A DNA stretch of 5,214 bases from Chloroflexota bacterium (lineage in GTDB: Bacteria > Chloroflexota > Limnocylindria > Limnocylindrales > CSP1-4). Shown here one piece after another: positions 1-5,062 of this stretch. The first letter of the stretch is position 1, and every line of letters begins with the position of its first letter. Both the position numbers and the translations under genes were made by a program. The stretch spans positions 1 to 5,214 of the forward strand of contig DAIDTV010000128.1 of assembly GCA_027457005.1 (NCBI GenBank), given 5' to 3'. The notes under the pieces are model-generated. The model was not told the DNA's origin. It saw only the letters and a list, made by a program, of their open reading frames with translations, and did not search any database.

Positions 1-4
1 CGCC

Positions 5-10
5 TACCCT
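5..10 (+). promoter_or_regulatory. -10 element of a leaderless promoter for the 85-aa gene
   Basis: The hexamer TACCCT fits the TAnnnT consensus. It sits at exactly -12 to -7 relative to the A of the ATG at 17, which would place the transcript start on the start codon itself. The -35 region lies outside the window. No purine-rich ribosome binding site precedes the ATG; the six bases before it are CCCGGG. Confidence 0.5.
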
Positions 11-16
11 CCCGGG

Positions 17-274
17 ATGTCGTACATCGGGATGTTCGGGGCCGTCTTCACGTCCGAGAAGAGTGCCGGCGCGTACCGCCTGCTCGAGGGCCTGGACTCC
101 TACGCCGCCCTCGACACGGCCTCGGCGGCCCAGAAGGATCCCGACAGCGCGTACTCGCAGGTGTGGCGCGAGGCCATGCAGTTCAGGGACCCCGATCCGA
201 AGGCCGATTGGAGCCTGACCCTGCTGAAGGCGGTAGTGGACGCGGCGATCTGGGACGTCACGCCGGAGGCCTGA
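17..274 (+). CDS. Small orphan protein, 85 aa, unknown function
   Basis: The family is not recognised. The product is a soluble-looking acidic polypeptide, beginning MSYIGMFGAVF and ending AAIWDVTPEA. It has no signal peptide, membrane segment, Cys/His metal motif or low-complexity run. Aromatic residues are spread along the chain (Y3, F7, F11, several Trp), so a small folded domain is plausible. The ATG at 17 was chosen because a TACCCT hexamer sits precisely where a leaderless promoter would put the transcript start on it. However, the frame is open to the left edge, so this could be the C-terminal end of a longer protein. A second Met at 32 is an alternative start without support. The gene ends 19 bp before the M20 hydrolase in the same direction. 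Its last codons carry a GGAGG (265-269) that is about 24 nt from the next ATG, too far to act as that gene's ribosome binding site. Confidence 0.6.
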   Translation: MSYIGMFGAVFTSEKSAGAYRLLEGLDSYAALDTASAAQKDPDSAYSQVWREAMQFRDPDPKADWSLTLLKAVVDAAIWDVTPEA

Positions 275-281
275 CCCGTCG

Positions 282-287
282 CATACT
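282..287 (+). promoter_or_regulatory. -10-like hexamer for leaderless M20 hydrolase transcript
   Basis: CATACT resembles TAnnnT with one mismatch at the first base. It lies at -12 to -7 from the A of ATG 294. No clear TTGACn -35 is visible 16-18 bp upstream, so this is supported mainly by matching the same placement at neighbouring genes. The hydrolase could also be read through from the upstream small gene. Confidence 0.4.
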
Positions 288-293
288 CCCCGC

Positions 294-1493
294 ATGACAT
301 CCCCCACCCTCCTCACCGACGCCAGCTCCATCCTTCCCGACATCGTGGCCGTCCGGCGCACCCTGCACCGGAAGCCTGAGGTCGGGCTGCAGCTGCCGTA
401 CACCCAGTCGGTCGTGGTGGCCGAACTCGACCGGCTCGGCCTGGCGCCCCGGCGTGGCCGGTCGGTCGGGTCGGTCACGGCCGAGATCGAGGGCGCGAGG
501 CCCGGGCCCACGATCCTGCTGCGCGGCGACATGGACGGTCTGCCGCTCCACGAGGACACCGGGCTCGAATTCGCGTCGGAGACGGGCGACACGATGCACG
601 CCTGCGGGCACGACACCCACGTGTCGATGCTGCTCGGCGCGGCCAGGCTGCTCCTGCAGCGCCGCGACCGGCTCACCGGCAACGTCCTGCTGATGTTCCA
701 GCCCGGCGAGGAGGGCTGGCACGGCGCGCGCTACATGCTCGAGGAGGGGCTGCTTGAGTCGGCTCCCACGCCGGTGGAGGCCGCGTTCGCGATCCACATC
801 GGCACCCGCTACCCGGCGGGTACCGTCCACATGCGAGCGGGCGCGACCTACGCGGCGGCCGACACGATCCGGCTGACCGTGCGCGGGCGGGGCGGGCACG
901 CGTCCACCCCCCACCTCTCGCTCGACCCGGTCCCGGTGCTGGCCGAGATCATCCTGGCCCTGCAGACCATGATCACCCGCACGGTCGACGTGTTCGACCC
1001 GGCGGTGCTGACGGTCGGGCACGTCACGGCCGGCACCCGCGACAACATCATCCCGGAGACGGCCGCCCTGGAGGGCACGATCCGGACGGTGTCGGAGGCG
1101 ACCCGCGCAAGTGTGCACGAGGGCGTCCGGCGGGTGGTGGCGGGGATCTGCGCCGCGCACGGTGCCACAGGCGAACTGGAGATCGTGCCGGGCTACGGGG
1201 TGACCATGAACGCGCCGTCGTTCGTCGACCTGGTCGGCGACGAGGCACGCGCGCTGGTGGGGCCCGACTGCGTGGGCGAGCTGGCCGCGCCGCTGATGGG
1301 CGCTGAGGACTTCTCGTACGTGCTGCAGCGGGTCCCCGGGGCGATCGTGCAGTTGGGCGCACGACCGGCCGATATCGACGAGGCGACCGCCCCACAGAAC
1401 CACTCGAACCGGGTGGTCTTCGACGAGCCCTCCATGGCGCTCGGCGCGGCCCTCCACGCGGCGGTGGCAGTGCGCTTCCTGGGCGGGGAGTAG
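294..1493 (+). CDS. M20-family metallo-amidohydrolase (hippurate / N-acyl-amino-acid hydrolase type)
   Basis: This is a cytoplasmic binuclear metal-dependent hydrolase of 399 aa, the normal length for the M20D amidohydrolases. These cleave N-acyl or amide-conjugated amino acids such as hippurate, N-acetyl amino acids or IAA-amino acids. Visible motifs are LLRGDMDGLPLHE (75-87), with the first metal-site Asp region, and MHACGHDTH (101-109), with the Cys104/His106 ligands of the IAA-amino-acid hydrolase branch. FQPGEEG (135-141) carries the general-base/ligand Glu pair 139-140, AIHIG carries His168, and a late NHSNRVVF carries His370. The GRGGHAS segment and following residues form the lid/dimerisation domain, after which the catalytic domain resumes at MGAEDFSY. 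All expected ligands appear intact, so the enzyme should be active. The substrate cannot be read from sequence. No Shine-Dalgarno lies at a useful distance; ATG 294 fits a leaderless start. The next 540 bp hold no gene. Confidence 0.93.
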   Translation: MTSPTLLTDASSILPDIVAVRRTLHRKPEVGLQLPYTQSVVVAELDRLGLAPRRGRSVGSVTAEIEGARPGPTILLRGDMDGLPLHEDTGLEFASETGDTMHACGHDTHVSMLLGAARLLLQRRDRLTGNVLLMFQPGEEGWHGARYMLEEGLLESAPTPVEAAFAIHIGTRYPAGTVHMRAGATYAAADTIRLTVRGRGGHASTPHLSLDPVPVLAEIILALQTMITRTVDVFDPAVLTVGHVTAGTRDNIIPETAALEGTIRTVSEATRASVHEGVRRVVAGICAAHGATGELEIVPGYGVTMNAPSFVDLVGDEARALVGPDCVGELAAPLMGAEDFSYVLQRVPGAIVQLGARPADIDEATAPQNHSNRVVFDEPSMALGAALHAAVAVRFLGGE

Positions 1494-1510
1494 GGTCACC
1501 GGCGGCCCGA

Positions 1511-1630
1511 ATTTCCCCGGGGTCCTTCCGAATTCCCCGGGAGCCTTGCGGATTCCCCGGGGTCCGTCCGAATTCCCCGGGTTTCTTCCGGATTCCCCGG
1601 GGCCCCTCCGGATTCCCCGGGCCCTTGCTG
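1511..1630. repeat. Six tandem copies of a 20-bp repeat
   Basis: Six units follow each other with an exact 20-bp period, beginning at 1511, 1531, 1551, 1571, 1591 and 1611. The first ten bases are nearly invariant (RATTCCCCGG; unit 1 has ATTTCCCCGG). The next base is always G, and the unit usually ends in CCG. Bases 12-17 of each unit vary but stay mostly pyrimidine on this strand. The array therefore looks like a 14-base core (CCGRATTCCCCGGG) with 6-base variable gaps. Because 20 is not a multiple of three, the reading frame rotates from unit to unit, so the array is not a peptide repeat. It has no CRISPR-like spacers. It begins 18 bp after the hydrolase stop codon. Confidence 0.93.
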
Positions 1631-1664
1631 CCTGCGGGCATCTCGATATCCCCCAGGGCGATCA

Positions 1665-1739
1665 GGCACGCGCCTGGATGGCCGCAAGGCCTGCCGCGGC
1701 GTGCCCTCGACCGCCTCCCGGGGGCCGGCACGCGCCTGG
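1665..1739. repeat. Direct repeat GGCACGCGCCTGG, two copies
   Basis: The 13-bp word GGCACGCGCCTGG occurs at 1665-1677 and again at 1727-1739, 62 bp apart. The first copy lies in a small inverted repeat, CAGGC-ACGC-GCCTG (1663-1676). No function is evident. It may be a duplicated fragment or a binding site in the gene-free interval. Confidence 0.5.
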
Positions 1740-1948
1740 CGCAGGCGGATCCGTGTGTACCGCGCCAGCGCCACGCTCGCCCGACGCGGAGGGCCGCACT
1801 TCCAGGGTCCGCCGCCCGGGCTCGTATCCGTGTCCGAGCACGCTTGTCGTCCGCCAGTCCCCGGCGTGATCGCCTTGGAGGATATTGCGGCCGGCTCGCT
1901 GCGGCCGCGTCGGCTAGCTGTAGGCCCTGGTTCCGCTGGCGGATGGCC

Positions 1949-2036
1949 GGCGCGCCCGACCCCTCCGCGGCCCGACCCCTCGGCGCGCCCAGCGCCCGTC
2001 ACCGGCGCCACAACCCAGCGCGCCCCGCGCCCGTCA
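1949..2036. repeat. Cluster of duplicated GC-rich words downstream of the phosphoribosyltransferase
   Basis: Several words occur twice in 88 bp: GGCGCGCCC (1949-1957, 1982-1990), CCCGACCCCTC (1955-1965, 1971-1981), CCCAGCGC (1988-1995, 2014-2021) and GCGCCCGTCA (1992-2001, 2027-2036). The last copy runs through the TGA stop codon (minus strand) of the phosphoribosyltransferase. The arrangement suggests small local duplications at the 3' flank of that gene. Confidence 0.6.
2018..2030 (-). terminator. Possible short GC hairpin after the phosphoribosyltransferase
   Basis: GCGCG-CCC-CGCGC forms a 5-bp stem with a 3-nt loop, starting 3 bp beyond the minus-strand stop codon. There is no T-tract, so this is at best a weak or non-canonical terminator, as is often seen in high-GC genomes. 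It could also simply reflect the local GC repeats. Confidence 0.22.
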
Positions 2037-2495
2037 GCGGCCCGACTTGAACGGGTACACCACCCAGGCGTCCGTGGCGACGACGTAGTGGTCCGGCACG
2101 GCGGGAACCCGCGAGCGACCCGGCTTGTAATGGAGCACCGCCGTGGTGGGCTTTCCCCCGGCCAGGCGCACCCGATCGATCACCGCCTGGATCGTCGAGC
2201 CCGTGTCCCACACCTCGTCGACGATCAGCACCCGCCGGTCGTGCAGCAGGGGATCGGCGGGGAACTGGAGGAACGAGGGCTGGTCCGCCGGGCGTCCCTC
2301 GTCGTCGTAATAGGCCACTGCCGCCACGATGATGTTGCGGATGCCCAGCCGATAGGCGAGCATCCCGGCCGGTACCAGCGCGCCGCGGGTGATGGCCAGC
2401 ATCACGTCGTACTCCCCGGCGACCTGTTCCGCCAGCTGCTCCACCAGCCGCTCGAGGGCGTCCCAGGTGACGATCAGCTTGTCGGGCGGGGTCAT
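2034..2495 (-). CDS. Xanthine/hypoxanthine-type purine phosphoribosyltransferase
   Basis: This is a 153-aa type I phosphoribosyltransferase, predicted to join a purine base (or a related substrate) to PRPP in nucleotide salvage in the cytoplasm. The 13-residue PRPP signature is clear at residues 89-101 (VLIVDEVWDTGST), with the acidic pair Asp93-Glu94 and the phosphate loop DTGST. TRG at 36-38 lies in the strand-loop that contacts pyrophosphate (AITRGALVPAG). The N-terminus KLIVTWDALERL and the block RGALVPAGMLAYRLGIRNI resemble bacterial Gpt. The C-terminal YVVATDAWVVYPF is the aromatic region that packs on the base in this group. Length matches Gpt-like enzymes. The second acidic residue of the signature is Glu rather than the common Asp, as in several HPRT homologues. 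The ATG at 2495 is supported by a TAGCCT hexamer at exactly -12 to -7. Base specificity (xanthine, guanine or hypoxanthine) cannot be assigned. Confidence 0.88.
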   Translation of the reverse strand: MTPPDKLIVTWDALERLVEQLAEQVAGEYDVMLAITRGALVPAGMLAYRLGIRNIIVAAVAYYDDEGRPADQPSFLQFPADPLLHDRRVLIVDEVWDTGSTIQAVIDRVRLAGGKPTTAVLHYKPGRSRVPAVPDHYVVATDAWVVYPFKSGR

Positions 2496-2501
2496 GGCGC
2501 A

Positions 2502-2507
2502 AGGCTA
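2502..2507 (-). promoter_or_regulatory. -10 element of leaderless phosphoribosyltransferase promoter
   Basis: Read on the minus strand the hexamer is TAGCCT, at -12 to -7 from the A of the ATG at 2495. The transcript would then begin at the start codon. No Shine-Dalgarno is present. The -35 region (about 2525-2530, TTCCGC on the minus strand) is poor. Confidence 0.55.
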
Positions 2508-2533
2508 CGTCGAGCGGGTGGCGAGCGGAAGCT

Positions 2534-2543
2534 CACCCGGGTG
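2534..2543. promoter_or_regulatory. 10-bp palindrome in the divergent intergenic region
   Basis: CACCCGGGTG is a perfect 10-bp palindrome between the divergent phosphoribosyltransferase and coiled-coil genes. It lies just upstream of the expected -35 area of the minus-strand promoter. It could be an operator, but short GC palindromes are common in such DNA. Confidence 0.2.
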
Positions 2544-2600
2544 CCGGCGACCCGGTACCAATGCCGGAACGCGACGGCCCAATCGTTCATGCGCCAGCCG

Positions 2601-2629
2601 TTGTATCCGAGAGGCACGCGATCTAGCGT
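2601..2629 (+). promoter_or_regulatory. Promoter TTGTAT-N17-TAGCGT for the coiled-coil gene
   Basis: A -35-like TTGTAT (2601-2606) is separated by exactly 17 bp from a TAnnnT -10, TAGCGT (2624-2629). The -10 is at -12 to -7 from the GTG at 2636, predicting a leaderless mRNA. This is the most complete housekeeping-type promoter in the window. It favours GTG 2636 over the in-frame TTG at 2630, which would lie upstream of the transcript start. Confidence 0.6.
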
Positions 2630-2635
2630 TTGCGC

Positions 2636-3136
2636 GTGGACTCGATCGAACCGTTGAACGCGATCAGGGCGCAGCTGCAGGAGCAGGACGAAGCGATCAC
2701 GATCTCGCTCGAGGCGCTCGAGCGAGATCGAGAGATCGTCCGTCGTCAGCTCGCACTGGTCCAGGAGCTGGCTGATCTCCAGGAGCAGCGGGTCGCCTCG
2801 GGGACCCGAGTGGAGCCCGTCGCCAGGGCGGAGTCGGCCGCGCGGGCCAGGGCGGATCGGGCAGCGCGCGCCGAGCCGATCGCCCCGGCCGAACCGGCCC
2901 CCGACGTCGAACCGGTTGCCGAGGTCGACGCCGGCACCGATCTGGCTGCCCAGGCCGAGACCGAGCCAGCCACCGGCGCGGAACAGGTCGCCGAGGGCGA
3001 GATGCTGGACCCCGAGCCCGAGCCCGAGCCCGCGTTGCAGGTCGAGCCGGAGCCGACGCCTCTGACCCGCACGCCCTGGCCGCGAGCCGCCGGCGATCCG
3101 GACACGGGGCTGCTTCGCCGCATGCGGGCCGGCTAG
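2636..3136 (+). CDS. Coiled-coil protein with acidic Pro/Ala/Glu-rich tail, unknown function
   Basis: This 166-aa protein is of unrecognised family. Residues 1-52 form a probable amphipathic helix. Hydrophobic residues recur with 3-4 spacing (L14, I21, L25, L28, V35, L39, V42) among many Glu, Arg and Gln, as expected for a dimeric coiled coil. Residues from about 55 to 150 are low-complexity Ala/Pro/Glu/Val, including an EPEPEPEP run encoded by three GAGCCC repeats, and are probably disordered. The last 15 residues become basic (DTGLLRRMRAG) and may be a short binding tail. There is no signal peptide or membrane helix. The GTG at 2636 is chosen from the promoter geometry; the TTG two codons earlier would add Met-Arg. 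The gene is divergent from the phosphoribosyltransferase and convergent with the methyltransferase, so it is transcribed alone. The helix-plus-acidic-tail design could suit a scaffold or polymer-binding partner, but nothing fixes a function. Confidence 0.72.
   Translation: MDSIEPLNAIRAQLQEQDEAITISLEALERDREIVRRQLALVQELADLQEQRVASGTRVEPVARAESAARARADRAARAEPIAPAEPAPDVEPVAEVDAGTDLAAQAETEPATGAEQVAEGEMLDPEPEPEPALQVEPEPTPLTRTPWPRAAGDPDTGLLRRMRAG
2700..2730. repeat. Perfect 14-bp inverted repeat inside the coiled-coil gene
   Basis: CGATCTCGCTCGAG (2700-2713) and CTCGAGCGAGATCG (2717-2730) are exact reverse complements separated by three bases. The repeat covers codons 22-32 of the coiled-coil protein, 64-94 nt from the predicted transcript start. 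In RNA it would make a very stable hairpin; in DNA it is a candidate dimeric protein site. Part of the symmetry may come from Leu-Glu codons (CTCGAG is itself palindromic), but a 14-bp perfect match is more than that motif requires. Confidence 0.85.
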
Positions 3137-3147
3137 CGCCGGCGCTA
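3134..3147. terminator. 14-bp palindrome over the stop codon; possible bidirectional terminator
   Basis: TAGCGCCGGCGCTA is a perfect palindrome that starts with the TAG stop codon of the coiled-coil gene and lies in the 46-bp gap between convergent genes. A smaller stem, ACGCC-CGC-GGCGT (3160-3172), follows. Neither has a T-tract. Their position suggests a shared terminator or transcript-end hairpin for both strands, but this is not certain. Confidence 0.35.
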
Positions 3148-3182
3148 CCCAGGCGGTCAACGCCCGCGGCGTGAGCCCGTCG

Positions 3183-3710
3183 CTACCGGACGCTCACCGC
3201 CGAGTAGATCGCGCCGAGGAAGCGGCTAGGGACGGTCGCCAGAAGGCGAATGTCCCGGAACCCGGCGCGGGTTGCGACGTCGACCCACGTTTCGTGCGAG
3301 AGCGGGAATGGCACCCACGGATTGCCCCGGTCCGTGTCGTACTCGACCAGCACCAGGCGTCCGCCGTCGCGAAGGTAGCCACGCACCAGGGCGAGCACGG
3401 GAGCCTTGTCCCGCTGGAAGTGGAGCGAGTTCGCCATCACGACCCCGTCGAGCGTGGCCAGCGGCAGCGGCCGGGTGAAGTCGCCGGCGACCTGGTGCAG
3501 CGACACGCGCGGGAAACGCTCGCGCATGCGCCGCGCCTGCTCCCGCAGTGCCCCGGCGTCCAGGTCGACGGAGTGTATGACGCCGGCAGGGCCCAGGATA
3601 TCGGCCAGCGCCAGGGTGAACGCCCCGGTGCCGGAACCGAGATCCGCCCAGGCAGGCCCCACGCCCAGCACGCCGTCGCGGAGCAGCCGGACGTGATCGG
3701 CGTGATCCAC
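3183..3710 (-). CDS. Class I SAM-dependent methyltransferase, 175 aa
   Basis: This is a predicted cytoplasmic AdoMet-dependent methyltransferase with a Rossmann-like fold. Motif I is AWADLGSGTGAFTLAL (20-35), with the glycine loop GSGTG. The strand-2 acidic residue that binds the ribose is Asp49 in IHSVDLD. GDF (76-78) fits the adenine-contact position, LDGVVMANSLHF (87-98) is motif II (strand 4), and LRDGGRLVLVEYD (113-125) is motif III (strand 5). The C-terminus TRAGFRDIRLLATVPSRFLGAIYSAVSV has the GF turn and strand 6/7 typical of UbiE-like enzymes. The acceptor substrate is unknown; the 175-aa form has little room for a substrate cap. GTG 3710 was chosen because it begins MDHADHVRLL just before motif I, has a GATACT hexamer at -13 to -8, and no better in-frame start follows the regulator. 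The frame itself stays open upstream into the regulator gene, so a longer form cannot be excluded. It lies 53 bp after the XRE-TPR gene in the same direction. Confidence 0.85.
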   Translation of the reverse strand: MDHADHVRLLRDGVLGVGPAWADLGSGTGAFTLALADILGPAGVIHSVDLDAGALREQARRMRERFPRVSLHQVAGDFTRPLPLATLDGVVMANSLHFQRDKAPVLALVRGYLRDGGRLVLVEYDTDRGNPWVPFPLSHETWVDVATRAGFRDIRLLATVPSRFLGAIYSAVSVR

Positions 3711-3717
3711 GGACGGC

Positions 3718-3723
3718 AGTATC
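3718..3723 (-). promoter_or_regulatory. -10-like hexamer before the methyltransferase
   Basis: On the minus strand this reads GATACT, sharing ATACT with the hydrolase's CATACT. It lies at -13 to -8 from GTG 3710. There is no visible -35. It may give the methyltransferase its own leaderless transcript in addition to read-through from the regulator gene. Confidence 0.3.
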
Positions 3724-3763
3724 GAGCCGGAGCGTTCCCTGCCGGTCCCGTCAGCAGCCGCTC

Positions 3764-5062
3764 CTACTGGCCCTTCAGTGCCTCCCGCATCAGCTCGAAC
3801 GCGCGCTCGTGCTCCCCGGCGTCCGCGAGCCGCTCGGCCCATTCCCCGAGCACCTCGCGGAGTCGAGCGGATGAACCGGTCCGCCGGGCCAGGTCGGCGG
3901 CCCGCTCGTACAGCCCGAGCGAGGCGGCGCGCTGTCCCTCGGCGGCATCCGCGCGCGCGAGGGTCACGAGCGCGTCGATCTCGGCCTGCGTGTTCGCGGT
4001 CCGCTCGGCAAGGTCGAGCGCCTCGCGTGCCAGGCGCATGCCGTCGGCCTGGGCGCCCCGCGCCAGCGCAATGCGCGCCTGCGTGTCGAGCACGTCGGCC
4101 AGCCACCGGTCATCGCCAAGGCGTTCGAACCGGGCACGGGCGCTGGCTGCCAGCTCCTCGGCCCGATCCACGTGCTCGAGCGCCAGGTTGGACAGGGCCA
4201 GATCGTTCTCGAGCCCGGCGAGGTCGAAGTCCGTACCAGCCGCCCGGTACAACGTCGAGCTCGCCATCGCCGCCCTGGTCGCGCCGTCGTAGTCTCCCGC
4301 CTCCCGGCGGTGGAGTGCCAGCTCGTTGTAGAAGACGGCCCAGTGCTGGTCGTCCAGGCGGTCCGCGAGCGACCGGACCTCGTCAAGGTAGGCCACTGCC
4401 GTGGCGTGGTCGCCCGAACGGGATGCCGCGGTCGCGAGGGCCATCACGATCCGCAGCTCAAAATCGGGGGCCACGCTGGCCCCATCGCGGACCTCGTCGA
4501 GCAGGGCCTTCAGCATCGCGGTCCCTTCAACCGCGTCGCCCTGCGCGTATTCGCCCAGGGCCAGCCAGTACCGTGCGCGGGCAGCCCGTACCGGGTGCCC
4601 GAGCGAGGCGAACACCTGCGCGGCCTCGCCGGCCGCCGCCACGGCCTCGGGGCCACGATCCAGCCCCACCAGCGCCTCGGACAGTCCGAGCAGGACCTCG
4701 GCGCGCTGCAACGGCGCGTCGGTGGTCGTGAGCAGCGTCCCGTACGCGTCGGCGGCCTCCTGCCAGTGACGCGATGCCGCCGCGAGGTCTGCCTCGAGGC
4801 GCGCCCAACCGGTCGGGCCGTCGCCGAGGAACCGCTCGGCCGATAGCCCCAGGCGCTCGGCGAAGAAGGTCAGCGCGGCCATCGACGGCCTGGACAGGCC
4901 GTTCTCGAGGGCGCTGACGTAGGCCTTGGTATAGCGGGGAGACGCCAGCTGCTGCTGGGTGAGCCGCGCCGCCAGCCGGGCCGTCCGGAGGCGAGAGCCG
5001 ATCTGTTGGGCCAACTCCGATTGATCAACGACGATGCGCCGTCGGGTCCGAGTTCCAGTCAC
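3764..5062 (-). CDS. XRE-type HTH transcriptional regulator with C-terminal TPR-like domain
   Basis: This 432-aa predicted DNA-binding regulator has an Arg-rich N-terminal arm (TRTRRRIV) followed by an XRE/Cro-like helix-turn-helix at about residues 17-79. That region includes GSRLRTARLAARLTQQQLA, then the recognition-helix region TKAYVSALENGLSRPS, then FFAERLGLSAERFLG. From about 85 to the end the protein is almost entirely helical and Ala/Leu/Glu-rich. It contains repeated A-x3-A/G-x2-hydrophobic patterns (for example RARYWLALGEYAQGDAVEGTAMLKALL and AVFYNELALHRREAGDYDGATRAAMAS) typical of degenerate TPRs. In other HTH-TPR regulators such a domain senses a peptide, small molecule or protein partner; the ligand here is unknown. 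The start is GTG 5062, with TACACT at -13 to -8 and no Shine-Dalgarno. A palindrome overlapping that promoter suggests autoregulation. The stop is 53 bp before the methyltransferase, its likely operon partner. Confidence 0.88.
   Translation of the reverse strand: MTGTRTRRRIVVDQSELAQQIGSRLRTARLAARLTQQQLASPRYTKAYVSALENGLSRPSMAALTFFAERLGLSAERFLGDGPTGWARLEADLAAASRHWQEAADAYGTLLTTTDAPLQRAEVLLGLSEALVGLDRGPEAVAAAGEAAQVFASLGHPVRAARARYWLALGEYAQGDAVEGTAMLKALLDEVRDGASVAPDFELRIVMALATAASRSGDHATAVAYLDEVRSLADRLDDQHWAVFYNELALHRREAGDYDGATRAAMASSTLYRAAGTDFDLAGLENDLALSNLALEHVDRAEELAASARARFERLGDDRWLADVLDTQARIALARGAQADGMRLAREALDLAERTANTQAEIDALVTLARADAAEGQRAASLGLYERAADLARRTGSSARLREVLGEWAERLADAGEHERAFELMREALKGQ

Larger units (their letters stand above)
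1494..2033. other. Long gene-free interval between convergent genes
   Basis: About 540 bp separate the 3' ends of the hydrolase (+) and the phosphoribosyltransferase (-). Long open frames exist on both strands here, but none gives a protein-like translation: they are Pro/Arg/Gly/Ala-rich and change with frame, as expected for random GC-rich DNA. The left part holds the 20-bp tandem array. The middle (about 1631-1948) has only short repeats and weak hairpins, such as GCGGCC / GGCCGC at 1887-1908. The right part is a cluster of duplicated GC-rich words. No tRNA or known RNA motif was recognised. Confidence 0.7.

Noticed and set aside
265..269. GGAGG as ribosome binding site of the M20 hydrolase
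   Set aside because: It is about 24 nt from ATG 294, well outside the usual 5-10 nt, and lies in the coding end of the upstream gene.
258..1499. A 413-residue open frame on the minus strand opposite the M20 hydrolase
   Set aside because: It is an antisense shadow. The translation is His/Arg/Gly/Ala-rich without motifs, while the plus strand gives complete M20 catalytic motifs.
1511..1630. CRISPR array
   Set aside because: Units are 20 bp in total with 6-base variable parts. There are no spacers of 25-40 bp and no cas genes nearby.
1496..2011. Minus-strand open frames with collagen-like Gly-Asn-Pro / Gly-Ile-Arg repeats across the 20-bp array
   Set aside because: The 20-bp period is not a multiple of three, so the pattern merely cycles through frames. 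Two different frames show similar peptides, and the rest is low-complexity GC translation with no promoter or start signal.
1701..2657. A 318-residue plus-strand open frame
   Set aside because: It runs antisense through the whole phosphoribosyltransferase and over the divergent promoter region, with an Arg/Pro/His-rich composition and no recognisable domain.
3013..3036. GAGCCC hexanucleotide run as a functional DNA repeat
   Set aside because: It stays in frame and encodes the Glu-Pro run of the acidic tail, so it is explained by the protein's low-complexity composition.
3755..3764. AGGAG at the regulator stop codon as ribosome binding site for the methyltransferase
   Set aside because: No in-frame ATG, GTG or TTG lies within 5-12 nt downstream; the nearest usable GTG (3710) is about 45 nt away.
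3711..4106. N-terminal extension of the methyltransferase frame into the regulator gene (start at 4106)
   Set aside because: The extra 132 residues are Arg/Ala/Gly-rich and overlap the regulator's TPR-coding region in another frame. The protein-like sequence begins near GTG 3710.
3171..4292. A 373-residue plus-strand open frame opposite the methyltransferase and regulator
   Set aside because: It is antisense to two genes with clear motifs; its own translation is Ser/Arg/Ala-rich and has no motif.
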